Assembly (NCBI RefSeq): GCF_000155735.2
Contig: NC_020908.1
Location: forward strand, 2,361,001 to 2,425,000
Reading direction: 5' to 3'
From: Octadecabacter arcticus 238
Lineage (GTDB): Bacteria > Pseudomonadota > Alphaproteobacteria > Rhodobacterales > Rhodobacteraceae
Length of the DNA stretch: 64,000 nucleotides
Shown here: piece by piece, positions 26,248-35,900 of the stretch
Layout of the letters: every line of letters begins with the position of its first letter
Numbering within the stretch: position 1 is the stretch's first letter
Notes under the pieces: model-generated
What the model was told of the DNA's origin: nothing
Database searches by the model: none
Seen by the model: the letters and a program-made list of their open reading frames with translations, nothing else
Program-made: the position numbers and the translations under genes

Positions 26248-27338
26248 TATTGCACCGCTACTTTGCCCGCCGTTTCGCGTGGACGTTTGCTGCGACGTTT
26301 GGCGGGTTCTTTGTGCTGATGCTGCTGATCGATCTGGTCGAACAACTGCGTCGGTACGGCGGCGACGCCAGCCTTGGGGACATGTTTCAGCTTAGCCTTC
26401 TGAACCTTCCAACCGGTATTTACGCCATTTTACCCCTCATCATGGTGCTGGCGACAGTCACGACGTTCCTTGGCCTTGCGCGATCCTCGGAATTGATCGT
26501 GACTCGTGCGGCGGGGCGATCTGCCTTAAATGCGCTTATCGCCCCGTTGATCGTAACACTCATCATTGGGGCGATTGCCATCGGCGTTCTAAACCCGCTC
26601 GTCGCCGCCACATTAAAAGAATACGAGGCCCGCGAGAACGCATTGCGATCCGACGGGCCGTCCGTATTGGCGATCTCCGAAAACGGGCTGTGGTTGCGTC
26701 AGGGCGATGACAACAGCCAGACCGTCATTCGCGCAGGCCGCGCCAATCTGGACGGCACACAATTGCAGGATGTTACGTTCATCACGTTTCCCCCCACCGG
26801 CGGCCCGACCCGCCGGATTGAAGCTGCGTCTGCCAACCTGACGCAAGGCGCTTGGGAATTGAGCGAGGCCAAAGCATGGCCGCTGAACAGCGGTCGCGTC
26901 GCCGAAAGTGTGGCAACAACCCACACCACCCTGCGCATCCCCTCGACCCTGACAGCAGACCAAATCCGCGACAGTTTCGGCGTGCCATCCTCAATTCCGA
27001 TTTGGGAATTGCCCGCGTTCATTGACCGGCTCGAAGTCGCCGGTTTTTCGGCCGCCCGCCATCAGGTCTGGTTTCAAATGGAACTGGCTCAACCTGCCTT
27101 TTTGCTGGCCATGGTTCTGATTGGTGCGGGCTTCACCATGCGCCACCAACGCGGCGGGCGCACGGGCGTTATGGTCCTGACTGCAATCCTGATATGTTTT
27201 GCGCTGTTCTTCTTGCGCAATTTCGCGCAAATTCTCGGGGAGAACGGCCAAATCTCCGCAGGTCTTGCGGCATGGGCGCCGCCCCTCGCGGCCATCGCCG
27301 CATCCCTTGGCCTGTTGCTGCATCTGGAGGACGGCTGA
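26244..27338 (+). CDS. lptG: LPS export permease LptG
   Basis: Second permease of the LptB2FG transporter, 364 residues, same architecture as LptF: N-terminal helices, a periplasmic jellyroll and three C-terminal helices. Begins MILHRYFARRFAWTFAATFG. Its ATG overlaps the end of lptF by four bases and its stop overlaps the lptD start (TGATG), so the three Lpt genes are translationally coupled. The ATPase LptB is not in the window. Confidence 0.92.
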   Translation: MILHRYFARRFAWTFAATFGGFFVLMLLIDLVEQLRRYGGDASLGDMFQLSLLNLPTGIYAILPLIMVLATVTTFLGLARSSELIVTRAAGRSALNALIAPLIVTLIIGAIAIGVLNPLVAATLKEYEARENALRSDGPSVLAISENGLWLRQGDDNSQTVIRAGRANLDGTQLQDVTFITFPPTGGPTRRIEAASANLTQGAWELSEAKAWPLNSGRVAESVATTHTTLRIPSTLTADQIRDSFGVPSSIPIWELPAFIDRLEVAGFSAARHQVWFQMELAQPAFLLAMVLIGAGFTMRHQRGGRTGVMVLTAILICFALFFLRNFAQILGENGQISAGLAAWAPPLAAIAASLGLLLHLEDG

Positions 27339-29434
27339 TGCGATTTATTCTTGCGTGTCTGCTGACGCTGTTGCCGATCATGGCCTCCGCTCAGGCGGCT
27401 GCGACCCTTGTGGCCGATACCGTGTTTGTGCCCGCAGGTAGTCAGCAATTGATCGCCGAAGGCAACGTCGAAGTCTTCTTTGAAGGCACCCGCCTGTCGG
27501 CGCGCCGCATCACGTTCGATCAGGCCGCGGACCGACTGACAATTGATGGGCCCGTGTTCATCGTCACCCCCGATGGCACAATCCTGACCGCGGACACCGC
27601 ATCGCTGGACCCGCAGCTAGAAAACGGCATCCTGCGCGGCGCACGGTTGGTACTGGATCAACAACTGCAACTGGCCGCCAACCAGATTGACCGCGTCGAT
27701 GGCCGCTTTACGCAGCTGTATCAGGTTGCAGCCACGTCCTGTCATATCTGTGCCACTGGTGAAACGCCGCTCTGGGAAATCCGCGCGCGGCGGATCATTC
27801 ACGATCAAGAACAACGCCAGCTTTACTTTGAGGACGCGACCTTTCGCATTTCCGGCGTGCCAATCGCATATATTCCGCGCATGCGCCTACCCGACCCGAC
27901 GTTGACTCGCGCAACCGGCCTGCTGATCCCGAGCTTTGAATCCTCCGACACCTTGGGCACCGGCTTCAAACTGCCCTACTTCATCAAGCTGGGCGATCAT
28001 CGCGACCTGACCCTAACCCCTTATCTTGCAACATCGACCACAACACTCGAAGCGGCCTACCGCCAAGCCTTCCTGCGCGGCGACCTTTCCATTGAAACCG
28101 CAATGACCAATGATGATCTAACGGACGACCCGCGCGCCTATGTTTTTGCCAGCGGACTTTTTAATCTCGGATCCGATGTAACGCTGGGCTTTGACCTCGA
28201 GCTCACTTCCGATGACGCCTATCTGCTGGAATACGGCTATTCTGGCAAAGACCGCCTCGACAGTGAAATCGCTTTGCAACGGGTGCGTGACCGCGACCTG
28301 ACGCAGGCGTCTCTGACCTATTATTCCTCGCTTCGGGCGACCGAAGATTCCGCCACATTGCCACCGCTGCTGGCCGACATCAGCTGGGAACGCCGCGTCA
28401 CACCAAGCTGGGGCGGGACGCTGACAGTGACATCGAATCTGCAAAGCCATTATCGCGACACAAATATTGATGTGATAGGACGCGACGTGGCGCGCGCCAG
28501 TGTTGGCACTGCATGGCAAGGGGATCGAATCACGCGCTACGGGTTGGTTGTCGATGGCACCGTCGGCGTTGATTTGGACTATTACAATGTTGGCGACGAC
28601 AGCGTTGTGGGCGACACCCTGCGCACGATTATCTTTGGCCAAACCACACTGCGCTATCCACTGATCCGCCAAGGCCACGGCGCGACACATGTGGTGGACC
28701 CCTTTGTACAATTGGCCTGGTCTGATGTGCAGGGCGGCACCGTCACCAATGAAGACAGCACCGCCACCGAATTTGACCAAGCCAACCTGTTGGCCCTGTC
28801 ACGCTTTTCCGGCGAAGACGCTGTGGAAACGGGGTTGCGCGGCGCGGCTGGCCTGTCATGGACACGCATTGGAACGGCGGGCTGGGACAGCACCATGACC
28901 GTCGGGCGGGTGTTTCGCGAAACGCCCGATCTGAATTTCTCTCTCAAATCTGGTCTGCGCGACACCGCGTCCGACTGGCTGATCGCGGGGCAGTTGCGCG
29001 CGCCCTCAGGCTTTGCCATCGACGGCCGCCTGTTGGTCAACGCCAGCTTTGACGTCACAAAATCCGAAGCCCGCGTCGGCTGGAACAGCCGCAAACTCGA
29101 TCTCGCGGCCAGCTATATCTTCCTGCCTGCCGATACATTTGAATCCCGCCCCTCGGACGTGCGTGAATGGACCATCGACACCACCTATCGCTTCGATGAA
29201 ATCTGGTCCATGGGGCTGGACGCGCGCTATGACTTGGGGGGGAATGCGCCCACCAGCACTGGTCTGCAAATCGGCTGGCAAAACGAATGTGTGACGGTTG
29301 ATTTTTCGGTGTCGCGCCGCTTCACGTCTTCCACTACACTTACCCCAAGCACAGACTTTGGGCTGTCAGTTGGCTTAAACGGCTTTAGTGCCGGACGCAC
29401 CAATACTGCCGCGAGCCCGAGCTGCACCGGCTGA
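27338..29434 (+). CDS. lptD: outer-membrane LPS assembly protein
   Basis: Outer-membrane translocon subunit that inserts LPS into the outer leaflet. 698 residues, somewhat shorter than the 784 of E. coli. Signal peptide at 1-18 (MRFILACLLTLLPIMASA), an N-terminal OstA/LptA-like beta-jellyroll (about 25-180), then a C-terminal beta-barrel of the OstA_C type. It has few cysteines (TSCHICATG near residue 133 and two near the C-terminus), so disulphide pairing between jellyroll and barrel is possible. ATG 27338 overlaps the lptG stop; the open frame upstream lies within lptG. Confidence 0.92.
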   Translation: MRFILACLLTLLPIMASAQAAATLVADTVFVPAGSQQLIAEGNVEVFFEGTRLSARRITFDQAADRLTIDGPVFIVTPDGTILTADTASLDPQLENGILRGARLVLDQQLQLAANQIDRVDGRFTQLYQVAATSCHICATGETPLWEIRARRIIHDQEQRQLYFEDATFRISGVPIAYIPRMRLPDPTLTRATGLLIPSFESSDTLGTGFKLPYFIKLGDHRDLTLTPYLATSTTTLEAAYRQAFLRGDLSIETAMTNDDLTDDPRAYVFASGLFNLGSDVTLGFDLELTSDDAYLLEYGYSGKDRLDSEIALQRVRDRDLTQASLTYYSSLRATEDSATLPPLLADISWERRVTPSWGGTLTVTSNLQSHYRDTNIDVIGRDVARASVGTAWQGDRITRYGLVVDGTVGVDLDYYNVGDDSVVGDTLRTIIFGQTTLRYPLIRQGHGATHVVDPFVQLAWSDVQGGTVTNEDSTATEFDQANLLALSRFSGEDAVETGLRGAAGLSWTRIGTAGWDSTMTVGRVFRETPDLNFSLKSGLRDTASDWLIAGQLRAPSGFAIDGRLLVNASFDVTKSEARVGWNSRKLDLAASYIFLPADTFESRPSDVREWTIDTTYRFDEIWSMGLDARYDLGGNAPTSTGLQIGWQNECVTVDFSVSRRFTSSTTLTPSTDFGLSVGLNGFSAGRTNTAASPSCTG

Positions 29435-29486
29435 CGACACCGACGATATAACCGACCCGAGAAGTTAATAAAAAACGAGGATTTCG

Positions 29487-30704
29487 ATGCGCGCTCTGAT
29501 ATCTGCACTCGCCCTTACATCGGCCACAACCTTGGCCATGTTGTCACCCGTCATGACGGCGGCCCAGTTGGCCCCCGCCATTACCGTCAACGACAGTGTC
29601 GTAAGCGAATTTGAGATTGATCAGCGTGTGATCATGCTGGGCACATTTCGCACGCCCGGCAATCTCGAAGACACCGCGCGTGAACAGCTCATCGAAGACC
29701 GCCTTAAACTTGCGGCGCTGAACTCTGCCGGATTGCGCATCACCGATGAAGGCCTTGTTGGCGCGATGGGTGAATTTGCCACCCGCGCGAACATGGACCT
29801 CGACCAGTTCATCACCATGCTCGGCCAATCCGGCGTCTCGGAAGAAACGTTTCGCGATTTTGTCCGCGTCAACGTCAGCTGGCGCGACTTTATCCGGACG
29901 CGTTTCAATGATCGCGCGCAAGTCTCTGAGGCTGATATCGACCTTGCCCTCGGGCAATCCGACGCCTCCTCAAGCATCGAAGTTCTGCTCAGCGAAATTA
30001 TCATTCCCGCCCCGCCGGAGAGCGCGGAGCAGGCCAACGCCACGGCCGACCGCATCGCACAATTAACCTCCACAGCCGCGTTCGAGGCCGAGGCACGCCG
30101 CGTGTCGGCGCTGCCGTCCAAAACCCGTGGCGGCCGCCTTGATTGGCTGCCGATCTCGAATTATCCAGCGGGCTTGCGCGGACTTCTGCTCAATCTCGCA
30201 CCCGGTGAAATCACCGCACCGCTTCCGATCACCAATGGCGTGGCCCTGTTCCAGATGCGCGACGTGCGCGAAGTGCCCCGTGCTGCGCCAGAGCCCGCCG
30301 CAATCGAATACGCTGCCTTTTACATCGCCGGTGGTCTCAGTGAACGTGGCTTGGCCGAAGCCCGCCGCATTGATGCCCGCGTTGACACTTGCGATGATCT
30401 CTACGGTGTCGCGCAGGGCTTGCCCGAAGAGCAGCTCGACCGTGACGTTCTGGCCCCCGCCGACATCCCTGCGGATGTGGCCATGGAACTTGCCAAACTC
30501 GACGCAGGCGAAGCGTCCTATGTGCTGACCCGCGCCAATGGTGAAACGCTGGTGTTTTTGATGATGTGTGGTCGCACACCCGCACTGGGCGACGGCGTTG
30601 ACCGCGAAACCATCCGCGGCCAGCTGCGCACGCAACGTTTGAACACCTACGCAGATGCCCTGCTCGCCGATCTGCGGGCTGCCGCGACGATCACGTATAA
30701 CTAA
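29487..30704 (+). CDS. surA: periplasmic chaperone/peptidylprolyl isomerase SurA
   Basis: Escorts outer-membrane proteins, including LptD, through the periplasm. 405 residues: signal peptide at about 1-27, a SurA_N helical domain (about 30-170), a parvulin PPIase domain (about 175-285) with the family pattern GGRLDWLPISNYPAGLR, and a C-terminal helical region. Only one recognisable parvulin domain is present, whereas E. coli SurA has two. GAGG lies upstream of ATG 29487. It follows lptD at 52 bases and precedes pdxA at 3 bases, so the operon continues. Confidence 0.9.
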   Translation: MRALISALALTSATTLAMLSPVMTAAQLAPAITVNDSVVSEFEIDQRVIMLGTFRTPGNLEDTAREQLIEDRLKLAALNSAGLRITDEGLVGAMGEFATRANMDLDQFITMLGQSGVSEETFRDFVRVNVSWRDFIRTRFNDRAQVSEADIDLALGQSDASSSIEVLLSEIIIPAPPESAEQANATADRIAQLTSTAAFEAEARRVSALPSKTRGGRLDWLPISNYPAGLRGLLLNLAPGEITAPLPITNGVALFQMRDVREVPRAAPEPAAIEYAAFYIAGGLSERGLAEARRIDARVDTCDDLYGVAQGLPEEQLDRDVLAPADIPADVAMELAKLDAGEASYVLTRANGETLVFLMMCGRTPALGDGVDRETIRGQLRTQRLNTYADALLADLRAAATITYN

Positions 30705-30707
30705 CGG

Positions 30708-31691
30708 ATGAAACCCGCGCCCAGACCTGTGGCGATCAGCTGCGGCGAACCAGCTGGCATCGGCCCAGAAATCGCCGTCGCAGCGTGGAACGCTGTCGGC
30801 AAAGACATCCCGCTAGTCTGGATCGGCGATCCAACCCACCTGCCCGCTGGCACCAACTGGCAAGCGGTTACATCTGCCGCCGACGCGATCACCGCCACTG
30901 CATTTCCGGTTCTGCGCCGCGATTTTGGTGCCCCGAACGTTGCAGGCCGACCCAACCCGACCCACGCACAAGGGGTTATCGATTCTATTGCCGACGCGGT
31001 CGCGCTGGTGCAATCGGGCGACTGCGCCGCACTCTGCACCGCCCCGATCCACAAACAGGCGCTGATCGATGGCGCGCACTTTGCCTATCCCGGTCACACC
31101 GAATACCTCGCAGCACTCGCGGGCCGCTCATCCGTGGTCATGATGCTTGCCAGTGACATGCTACGCGTCGTGCCTGCCACGATCCATATCCCGCTGGCGC
31201 AGGTCGCGGTCAAACTCACCGCCGCGACCCTGAACGACACGATCCTGATCACCCACGCAGCATTGGTGCGCGACTTCGGAATTGCGAAACCGCGCCTTGC
31301 CGTCGCAGGATTGAACCCGCACGCTGGCGAAGGCGGCAAGTTTGGCTGCGAAGAAATTGAAATGATCACCCCGACACTTGATGCGCTACGGGCCGAAGGT
31401 TTGAACATCACCGGCCCGCTGTCGGCTGATACGATGTTCCATCCAGCAGCCCGCGCCACCTATGACGTCGCGATCTGCATGTATCACGACCAAGCCTTGA
31501 TCCCGATCAAAACACTGGATTTTTCTGGCGGCGTGAACATCACGCTCGGTCTGCCATTTGTGCGCACCTCCCCCGATCACGGCACGGCATTTGACATCGC
31601 AGGCACCGACACAGCCGACGCGACATCCATGATCGCCGCAATCCGCATGGCCGCTGGCATGGCGCACGCCAGAACCGCCCCCCAATCATGA
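30708..31691 (+). CDS. pdxA: 4-hydroxythreonine-4-phosphate dehydrogenase
   Basis: NAD-dependent oxidation/decarboxylation step in pyridoxal 5'-phosphate synthesis by the DXP-dependent route. 327 residues with the signatures GEPAGIGPEI at the N-terminus, HFAYPGHTEYLA with a metal-binding His, GLNPHAGEGGKFG, and MYHDQALIPIKTL. Full length for the family. The order surA-pdxA-rsmA is conserved in proteobacteria. Confidence 0.95.
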   Translation: MKPAPRPVAISCGEPAGIGPEIAVAAWNAVGKDIPLVWIGDPTHLPAGTNWQAVTSAADAITATAFPVLRRDFGAPNVAGRPNPTHAQGVIDSIADAVALVQSGDCAALCTAPIHKQALIDGAHFAYPGHTEYLAALAGRSSVVMMLASDMLRVVPATIHIPLAQVAVKLTAATLNDTILITHAALVRDFGIAKPRLAVAGLNPHAGEGGKFGCEEIEMITPTLDALRAEGLNITGPLSADTMFHPAARATYDVAICMYHDQALIPIKTLDFSGGVNITLGLPFVRTSPDHGTAFDIAGTDTADATSMIAAIRMAAGMAHARTAPQS

Positions 31692-31715
31692 GAACCACAA
31701 CATGAGCCCCTCATC

Positions 31716-32555
31716 ATGACCATCGACAGCCTTCCCACCCTCAAACAGGTCATCGACAGCCACGGCCTTGCCGCGCGCAAATCGCTTGGGCAAAACTTCC
31801 TGCTCGACCTGAACCTAACGGCCAAAATTGCGCGTCTTTCGGGGCGCAACGAAGACCACGACATCCTCGAAATCGGCCCCGGTCCGGGTGGCTTGACCCG
31901 TGGTTTGCTGGCAGAGGGCGCACGCCATATCCTCGCCATCGAAAAAGATGACCGCTGCCTGCCCGCGCTGGCCGACATCCAAGCGGCCTACCCTGACCGC
32001 CTGACAGTGCTGTGCGGTGACGCGCTCGACATCAATCCGCTGGACCACCTGACACCGCCGATCCGCGTCGCAGCCAACCTGCCCTATAATATCGGAACCG
32101 AACTGCTGGTCCGCTGGCTCACGCCGCAAGACTGGCCGCCCTATTGGGACAGCCTGACCCTGATGTTCCAACGCGAGGTCGCGCAGCGCATCACGGCTGC
32201 CCCAGGCTCCAAAGCCTACGGCCGCCTTGCAATTTTGTGCCAATGGCGCACAGACGCGCAAATCGTGATGAACCTGCCACCGGAAGCCTTTTCACCACCG
32301 CCAAAAGTCTCAAGTGCGGTGGTCCACCTCACCGCTTTGGCCGAACCGCGCTTTCCGGCAGACGCAAATATGTTGCAACACATCACAGCGACTGCGTTTA
32401 ACCAACGCCGCAAAATGCTGCGCTCCTCGCTCAAAGGGCTCAGCCCTGACATCGAAGACCATCTGATCGCGGCCAACATCAAACCGACAGATCGGGCCGA
32501 ACAGATCGACGTCGAACGCTTTTGCGCCCTCGCAAGGTCCCTCAAAGCGACCTAA
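31716..32555 (+). CDS. rsmA: 16S rRNA (adenine1518/1519-N6)-dimethyltransferase
   Basis: Dimethylates two adjacent adenosines in helix 45 of 16S rRNA late in 30S assembly (KsgA). 279 residues. SAM-binding motifs [15 protein letters not shown] and the catalytic NLPYNIGT are visible, preceded by the family start [13 protein letters not shown]. It is the last gene of the lpt-surA-pdxA-rsmA unit and is followed by a repeat and a bidirectional terminator. Confidence 0.96.
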   Translation: MTIDSLPTLKQVIDSHGLAARKSLGQNFLLDLNLTAKIARLSGRNEDHDILEIGPGPGGLTRGLLAEGARHILAIEKDDRCLPALADIQAAYPDRLTVLCGDALDINPLDHLTPPIRVAANLPYNIGTELLVRWLTPQDWPPYWDSLTLMFQREVAQRITAAPGSKAYGRLAILCQWRTDAQIVMNLPPEAFSPPPKVSSAVVHLTALAEPRFPADANMLQHITATAFNQRRKMLRSSLKGLSPDIEDHLIAANIKPTDRAEQIDVERFCALARSLKAT

Positions 32556-32563
32556 TCGGGTCA

Positions 32564-32613
32564 TTGCTTCAAAAATATCCCGGGGACGACCGAAGGTCGG
32601 GGGCAGCGCCCCT
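32564..32613. repeat. intergenic TATCCCGGGG repeat, copy 2
   Basis: TTGCTTCAAAAATATCCCGG followed by GGACGACCGAAGGTCGGGGGCAGCGCCCCT. The core matches the repeat at 8691-8730 in 18 of the first 21 bases. It includes a small inverted repeat CGACC/GGTCG and another GGGGGC/GCCCC. It lies 9 bases after the rsmA stop. Confidence 0.5.
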
Positions 32614-32667
32614 ACACCCACGACCAGAAATAAGCGCGGGCATACCAACTCTGTGCCGCAAACAATA

Positions 32668-32693
32668 AAGGCCCCCAGTCTATTGGGGGCCTT
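32668..32693. terminator. bidirectional terminator between rsmA and DUF4167 gene
   Basis: A perfect 10-bp stem, AAGGCCCCCA/TGGGGGCCTT, with a 6-base loop and A/T-rich flanks on both sides. It lies between the convergent genes rsmA (plus) and the DUF4167 gene (minus) and can stop transcripts from either side. Confidence 0.85.
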
Positions 32694-32697
32694 AAAA

Positions 32698-33279
32698 TTA
32701 TTCTGCAGGGTCCGGCGTTGGGCCAGCCTCGACTGGCTGATCGGGCCGGGCCTTGGGTTTGCGCGTGCGGCGTTTTTTAGGGGCTTCTACCAGCTTAGGG
32801 GTTTCTTCCGGCGTTTCCACCAATCCAGAATCACCATCATCGATTTGCACCGGCTGCTCGACGGGCGCTGGTTCAGGCGCTGGGGCTGCTGCCGCAGCCT
32901 CCTCTTGCGCCTTCAAACGGGCATCGCGCTCGCGATCCCGTTCCGCCTGCCGGTCACGATTTTGCTTATCTTGCTCAATCTGACGCTCACGGTTGTACTT
33001 TTCTTGCTCTTCGCGCTTGGCATCAATCTCTTTTTGCGCTTCTGCCAACATCCGCGTGTAATGCTCTGCGTGCTGCGCAAAATTTTCCGAATTCACCGAA
33101 TCGCGCGCCAACAAAGAATCGCGATGCAGCTGGGCGTATTTTTCGACAATCTGCTGCGGCGTTCCGCGCACCTTGCCTTCAGGACCGGAGCTGTCAAACA
33201 CTCGGCTAATAATATTGCCACCCGTTGGGCGGGTGTTGCTGCGGCTTTTATTCCGCGAACGGGATCGAGAAGGTTTCAT
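32698..33279 (-). CDS. DUF4167 domain protein
   Basis: Basic, probably RNA-binding cytosolic protein of 193 residues, conserved in alphaproteobacteria next to prmC-prfA. The DUF4167 core occupies about residues 1-80, beginning MKPSRSRSRNKSRSNTRP, then GGNIISRVFDSSGPEGKVRG and the HRDSLLARDSVNSEN stretch. The remainder is a highly charged Arg/Glu-rich coiled-coil-like segment and a Pro/Ala/Lys tail. The frame is open for 62 codons upstream, but the family starts at Met 33279. The 198 bases between this gene and prmC hold no other gene that I can support. Confidence 0.85.
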   Translation of the reverse strand: MKPSRSRSRNKSRSNTRPTGGNIISRVFDSSGPEGKVRGTPQQIVEKYAQLHRDSLLARDSVNSENFAQHAEHYTRMLAEAQKEIDAKREEQEKYNRERQIEQDKQNRDRQAERDRERDARLKAQEEAAAAAPAPEPAPVEQPVQIDDGDSGLVETPEETPKLVEAPKKRRTRKPKARPDQPVEAGPTPDPAE

Positions 33280-33477
33280 AAAGGAAGTCCAGTTTGTGTT
33301 TTCGGTCGCGGCCCGACCCCACCTCATGCGGGACAAATCAAATACGCGAGCTTGCGATGTTCTGGCGTGTGTCGGAGACGGGACCAAAGGGGCCATGCTC
33401 CATCCGACTTCTATGAATATGATGCTCAAGGCATAAATCGCAAGTGGTTTCTGCGAAGGAAACATGAATTCCTGCGT

Positions 33478-34308
33478 TTAATGCGGCTTTTTGCCCACAA
33501 CCACGCGGTCCCGCCCATCTAAATCAACGCGAATCCCTACCTGCTCCAGCCCAGCGACCTCAAACAGGGCGATCACCGCGCCGCCTTGAGTCGGTCCTAT
33601 CTCAACCATGAGCCACCCCCCTTGCCGCAGATGCCCAGCGGCACCCGCCGTGATCTCACGGTAGGCCGCCAGCCCGTCACCCTCATCCGTCAGCGCCAGT
33701 CGCGGCTCATAGCCTAACTCAGGTGCCAGACCCGCCATCTCATCCAAGGCAATATAGGGCGGGTTCGACACGATCAGATCAAAGGGTACGCCAACCCCTT
33801 TGAACCAATCGCTGACCGCAAACGCACAGCGATCCTGCACCCCCAGCCTCAGTGCATTCTGCTCTGCAACCGTAACAGCGCGCGGCGACACATCAACGCC
33901 GATGCCCGTCACCGCACCGCGCTCCGCCAGCAGCGTGACCAGAATACAGCCCGACCCCGTCCCAAGGTCCAACACATCTGCAAACGGCACGGCCAAAGCC
34001 GCCTCAATCAAGGTTTCAGTGTCGCCGCGCGGGTCGAGCACATCGGGCGTCACTTGAAACCGCCGCCCGTAAAAGTCGCGATAGCCCAGCAGATGCGACA
34101 CCGGCGTTCGGGCCGCCCGCTGACCAATGTCAGCAAAAAACGCCGCCTCGGGCGCATCTTCAAATTCGTCGTGCGCATGCAGCGTCAGCCGACCAAAAGG
34201 AATGTCCAAACAGGCCGCCATCAGCACCCGCGCATCGCGCACCGGATCCTCGAGCTTGGCTTGTTTTAATATTTGAACCGCCATCGCCAACGCAGCTTGG
34301 ACGATCAC
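33478..34308 (-). CDS. prmC: peptide chain release factor N5-glutamine methyltransferase
   Basis: Methylates the glutamine of the GGQ motif of release factors 1 and 2, speeding peptide release. 276 residues with SAM motif DLGTGSGCI at about 114-122 and the catalytic NPPY at residues 182-185. An N-terminal helical domain recognises the release factor. The ATG overlaps the end of prfA by four bases, so the substrate and its modifying enzyme are co-expressed. Confidence 0.95.
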   Translation of the reverse strand: MIVQAALAMAVQILKQAKLEDPVRDARVLMAACLDIPFGRLTLHAHDEFEDAPEAAFFADIGQRAARTPVSHLLGYRDFYGRRFQVTPDVLDPRGDTETLIEAALAVPFADVLDLGTGSGCILVTLLAERGAVTGIGVDVSPRAVTVAEQNALRLGVQDRCAFAVSDWFKGVGVPFDLIVSNPPYIALDEMAGLAPELGYEPRLALTDEGDGLAAYREITAGAAGHLRQGGWLMVEIGPTQGGAVIALFEVAGLEQVGIRVDLDGRDRVVVGKKPH

Positions 34309-35360
34309 CCGCCCATCTCCGCCAGTGCGCTTGCCTGCGCGTCTTGGATCAATCCATCAATCACCTCATCCAAATCACCCTGCAACACTGCATCCAATTT
34401 GTATAAGGTCAGGTTAATGCGATGATCCGTCATCCGTCCTTGTGGGAAATTATAGGTCCTGATCCGTTCAGACCGGTCCCCCGATCCAACCTGCGCAGCA
34501 CGATCCGCGCTGCGTTCATCGTGCACTTTCTGGCGCTCTGCATCATACAGCCGCGTCTTCAGAACCTGCATCGCGATCTCGCGGTTACGGTGCTGTGATT
34601 TCTCCGAACTCGTCACCACAATCCCGCTGGGCATATGCGTGATGCGGACCGCTGAATCGGTCGTGTTGACGTGCTGCCCGCCCGATCCGGACGCACGCAT
34701 CGTATCAATCCGGATGTCATTGGCGTTGATCTGAATGTCCACATCTTCCGCCTCGGGCAAGACCGCGACCGTCGCCGCAGACGTATGAATCCGCCCACCA
34801 CTTTCCGTCTCAGGGACCCGTTGAACACGGTGAACACCGCTTTCATATTTCATCCGCGCAAAGACGTTGTTGCCAGCAATCCGAGCCGTCACTTCCTTGA
34901 TGCCGCCCAACTCCGATTGGCTCTCTTCGAGAATCTCGAACGTCCAGCCGCGATTTTCGGCGTATCTTTGATACATTCGCAACAAATCAGCAGCAAACAG
35001 CGCAGCTTCGTCACCACCAGTTCCAGGGCGAATTTCCAGCAATGCCGGCTTGCCATCAGCGGCATCTTTTGGAATCAACGCCAGCTTCACCGCGGCTTCG
35101 GCGGCAGGCAGCTGTTGACGCAACTGCGGCAATTCCATCTCTGCGAGCTCTTTCATTTCCGGATCAGACAGCATCGCTTCAGCGCCTTCAATCTCTGCCG
35201 TCAAGTCTTGGTACGTGCGCACAACCTCGACCACCGGTCGCAGCTCGGCATACTCGCGACTGACGGCAACAAACGCCTCGCCGCCTAGCCCCTCGCCCAT
35301 TTGGGCCTCAAGGAATTCGAACCGTTCAGTGATCTGCATAAGGCGGTCATTTGGTATCAT
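34305..35360 (-). CDS. prfA: peptide chain release factor 1
   Basis: Recognises UAA and UAG stop codons and triggers peptide release. 351 residues, full length. The catalytic GGQ lies at residues 227-229, and the codon-recognition tripeptide region is RVPETES around residue 184 with GGRIHTS following. It overlaps DUF1499 upstream (four bases) and prmC downstream (four bases). Confidence 0.96.
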   Translation of the reverse strand: MIPNDRLMQITERFEFLEAQMGEGLGGEAFVAVSREYAELRPVVEVVRTYQDLTAEIEGAEAMLSDPEMKELAEMELPQLRQQLPAAEAAVKLALIPKDAADGKPALLEIRPGTGGDEAALFAADLLRMYQRYAENRGWTFEILEESQSELGGIKEVTARIAGNNVFARMKYESGVHRVQRVPETESGGRIHTSAATVAVLPEAEDVDIQINANDIRIDTMRASGSGGQHVNTTDSAVRITHMPSGIVVTSSEKSQHRNREIAMQVLKTRLYDAERQKVHDERSADRAAQVGSGDRSERIRTYNFPQGRMTDHRINLTLYKLDAVLQGDLDEVIDGLIQDAQASALAEMGG

Positions 35361-35827
35361 TGCGTCGGTGTACCCGTTCCCGTGCGTGCGTCAAGTTCGC
35401 CTAGCCAGCCTTGTATGCGCGTGCGGTTCACACCCATATCCGACTTCCCGAACCGCAGCCGCCCGAAAACTTGCAGCGTACTTCGTTCCAATGGCGCCAA
35501 CGAGGCGAGCGTAACAGTCGTATAATCCGGAAACCCCATCACGCGGCTGCGCGTCACATACGTGATCTTTCCCGCATCGAGGGCACCTGCAAAAACAATC
35601 GTGCGCGGCGTCGCCCGAATGATCGCGTCAAGACGTGCAAGTGTTTCGACCCCGTCGCCCTCCACGGCACGCTGCGACACAAAGCTGTCCGGGCTTGGAT
35701 ACTCGCCCGGGCTCATAACAGGCAGCTGCGGGTTGTGCCAAAACGCGGCGTCCGTCGGCGCCAAGCGCACCCAAACCGCAAAGGCCACAAACAGGCCAAT
35801 AAGCCCCAAGACAATAATCTTAAGCAT
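35357..35827 (-). CDS. DUF1499 family membrane-anchored protein
   Basis: 156 residues with a single N-terminal hydrophobic segment at about residues 3-22 followed by a soluble DUF1499 domain, including the pattern [13 protein letters not shown] and the C-terminal [21 protein letters not shown] typical of the family. The role is unknown. It is the first gene of the DUF1499-prfA-prmC unit and overlaps prfA by four bases. A repeat at 35840-35869 lies 12 bases upstream of its start and could include the promoter or a binding site. Confidence 0.78.
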   Translation of the reverse strand: MLKIIVLGLIGLFVAFAVWVRLAPTDAAFWHNPQLPVMSPGEYPSPDSFVSQRAVEGDGVETLARLDAIIRATPRTIVFAGALDAGKITYVTRSRVMGFPDYTTVTLASLAPLERSTLQVFGRLRFGKSDMGVNRTRIQGWLGELDARTGTGTPTQ

Positions 35828-35839
35828 CCGAATTCCCTA

Positions 35840-35869
35840 TGTGTGCATACAGGTTGTGTACAGCTTGTG
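35840..35869 (-). repeat. 30-bp intergenic repeat, copy 1
   Basis: The plus-strand sequence TGTGTGCATACAG followed by GTTGTGTACAGCTTGTG matches 57095-57124 at 22 of 30 positions without gaps. The blocks TACAG, TGTGTAC and CTTGTG are identical and equally spaced. Here it lies upstream of DUF1499-prfA-prmC and downstream of the ureohydrolase gene. Confidence 0.55.
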
Positions 35870-35900
35870 TAAGCGATGTGCACCGGCTGTGCCGCCCTGT

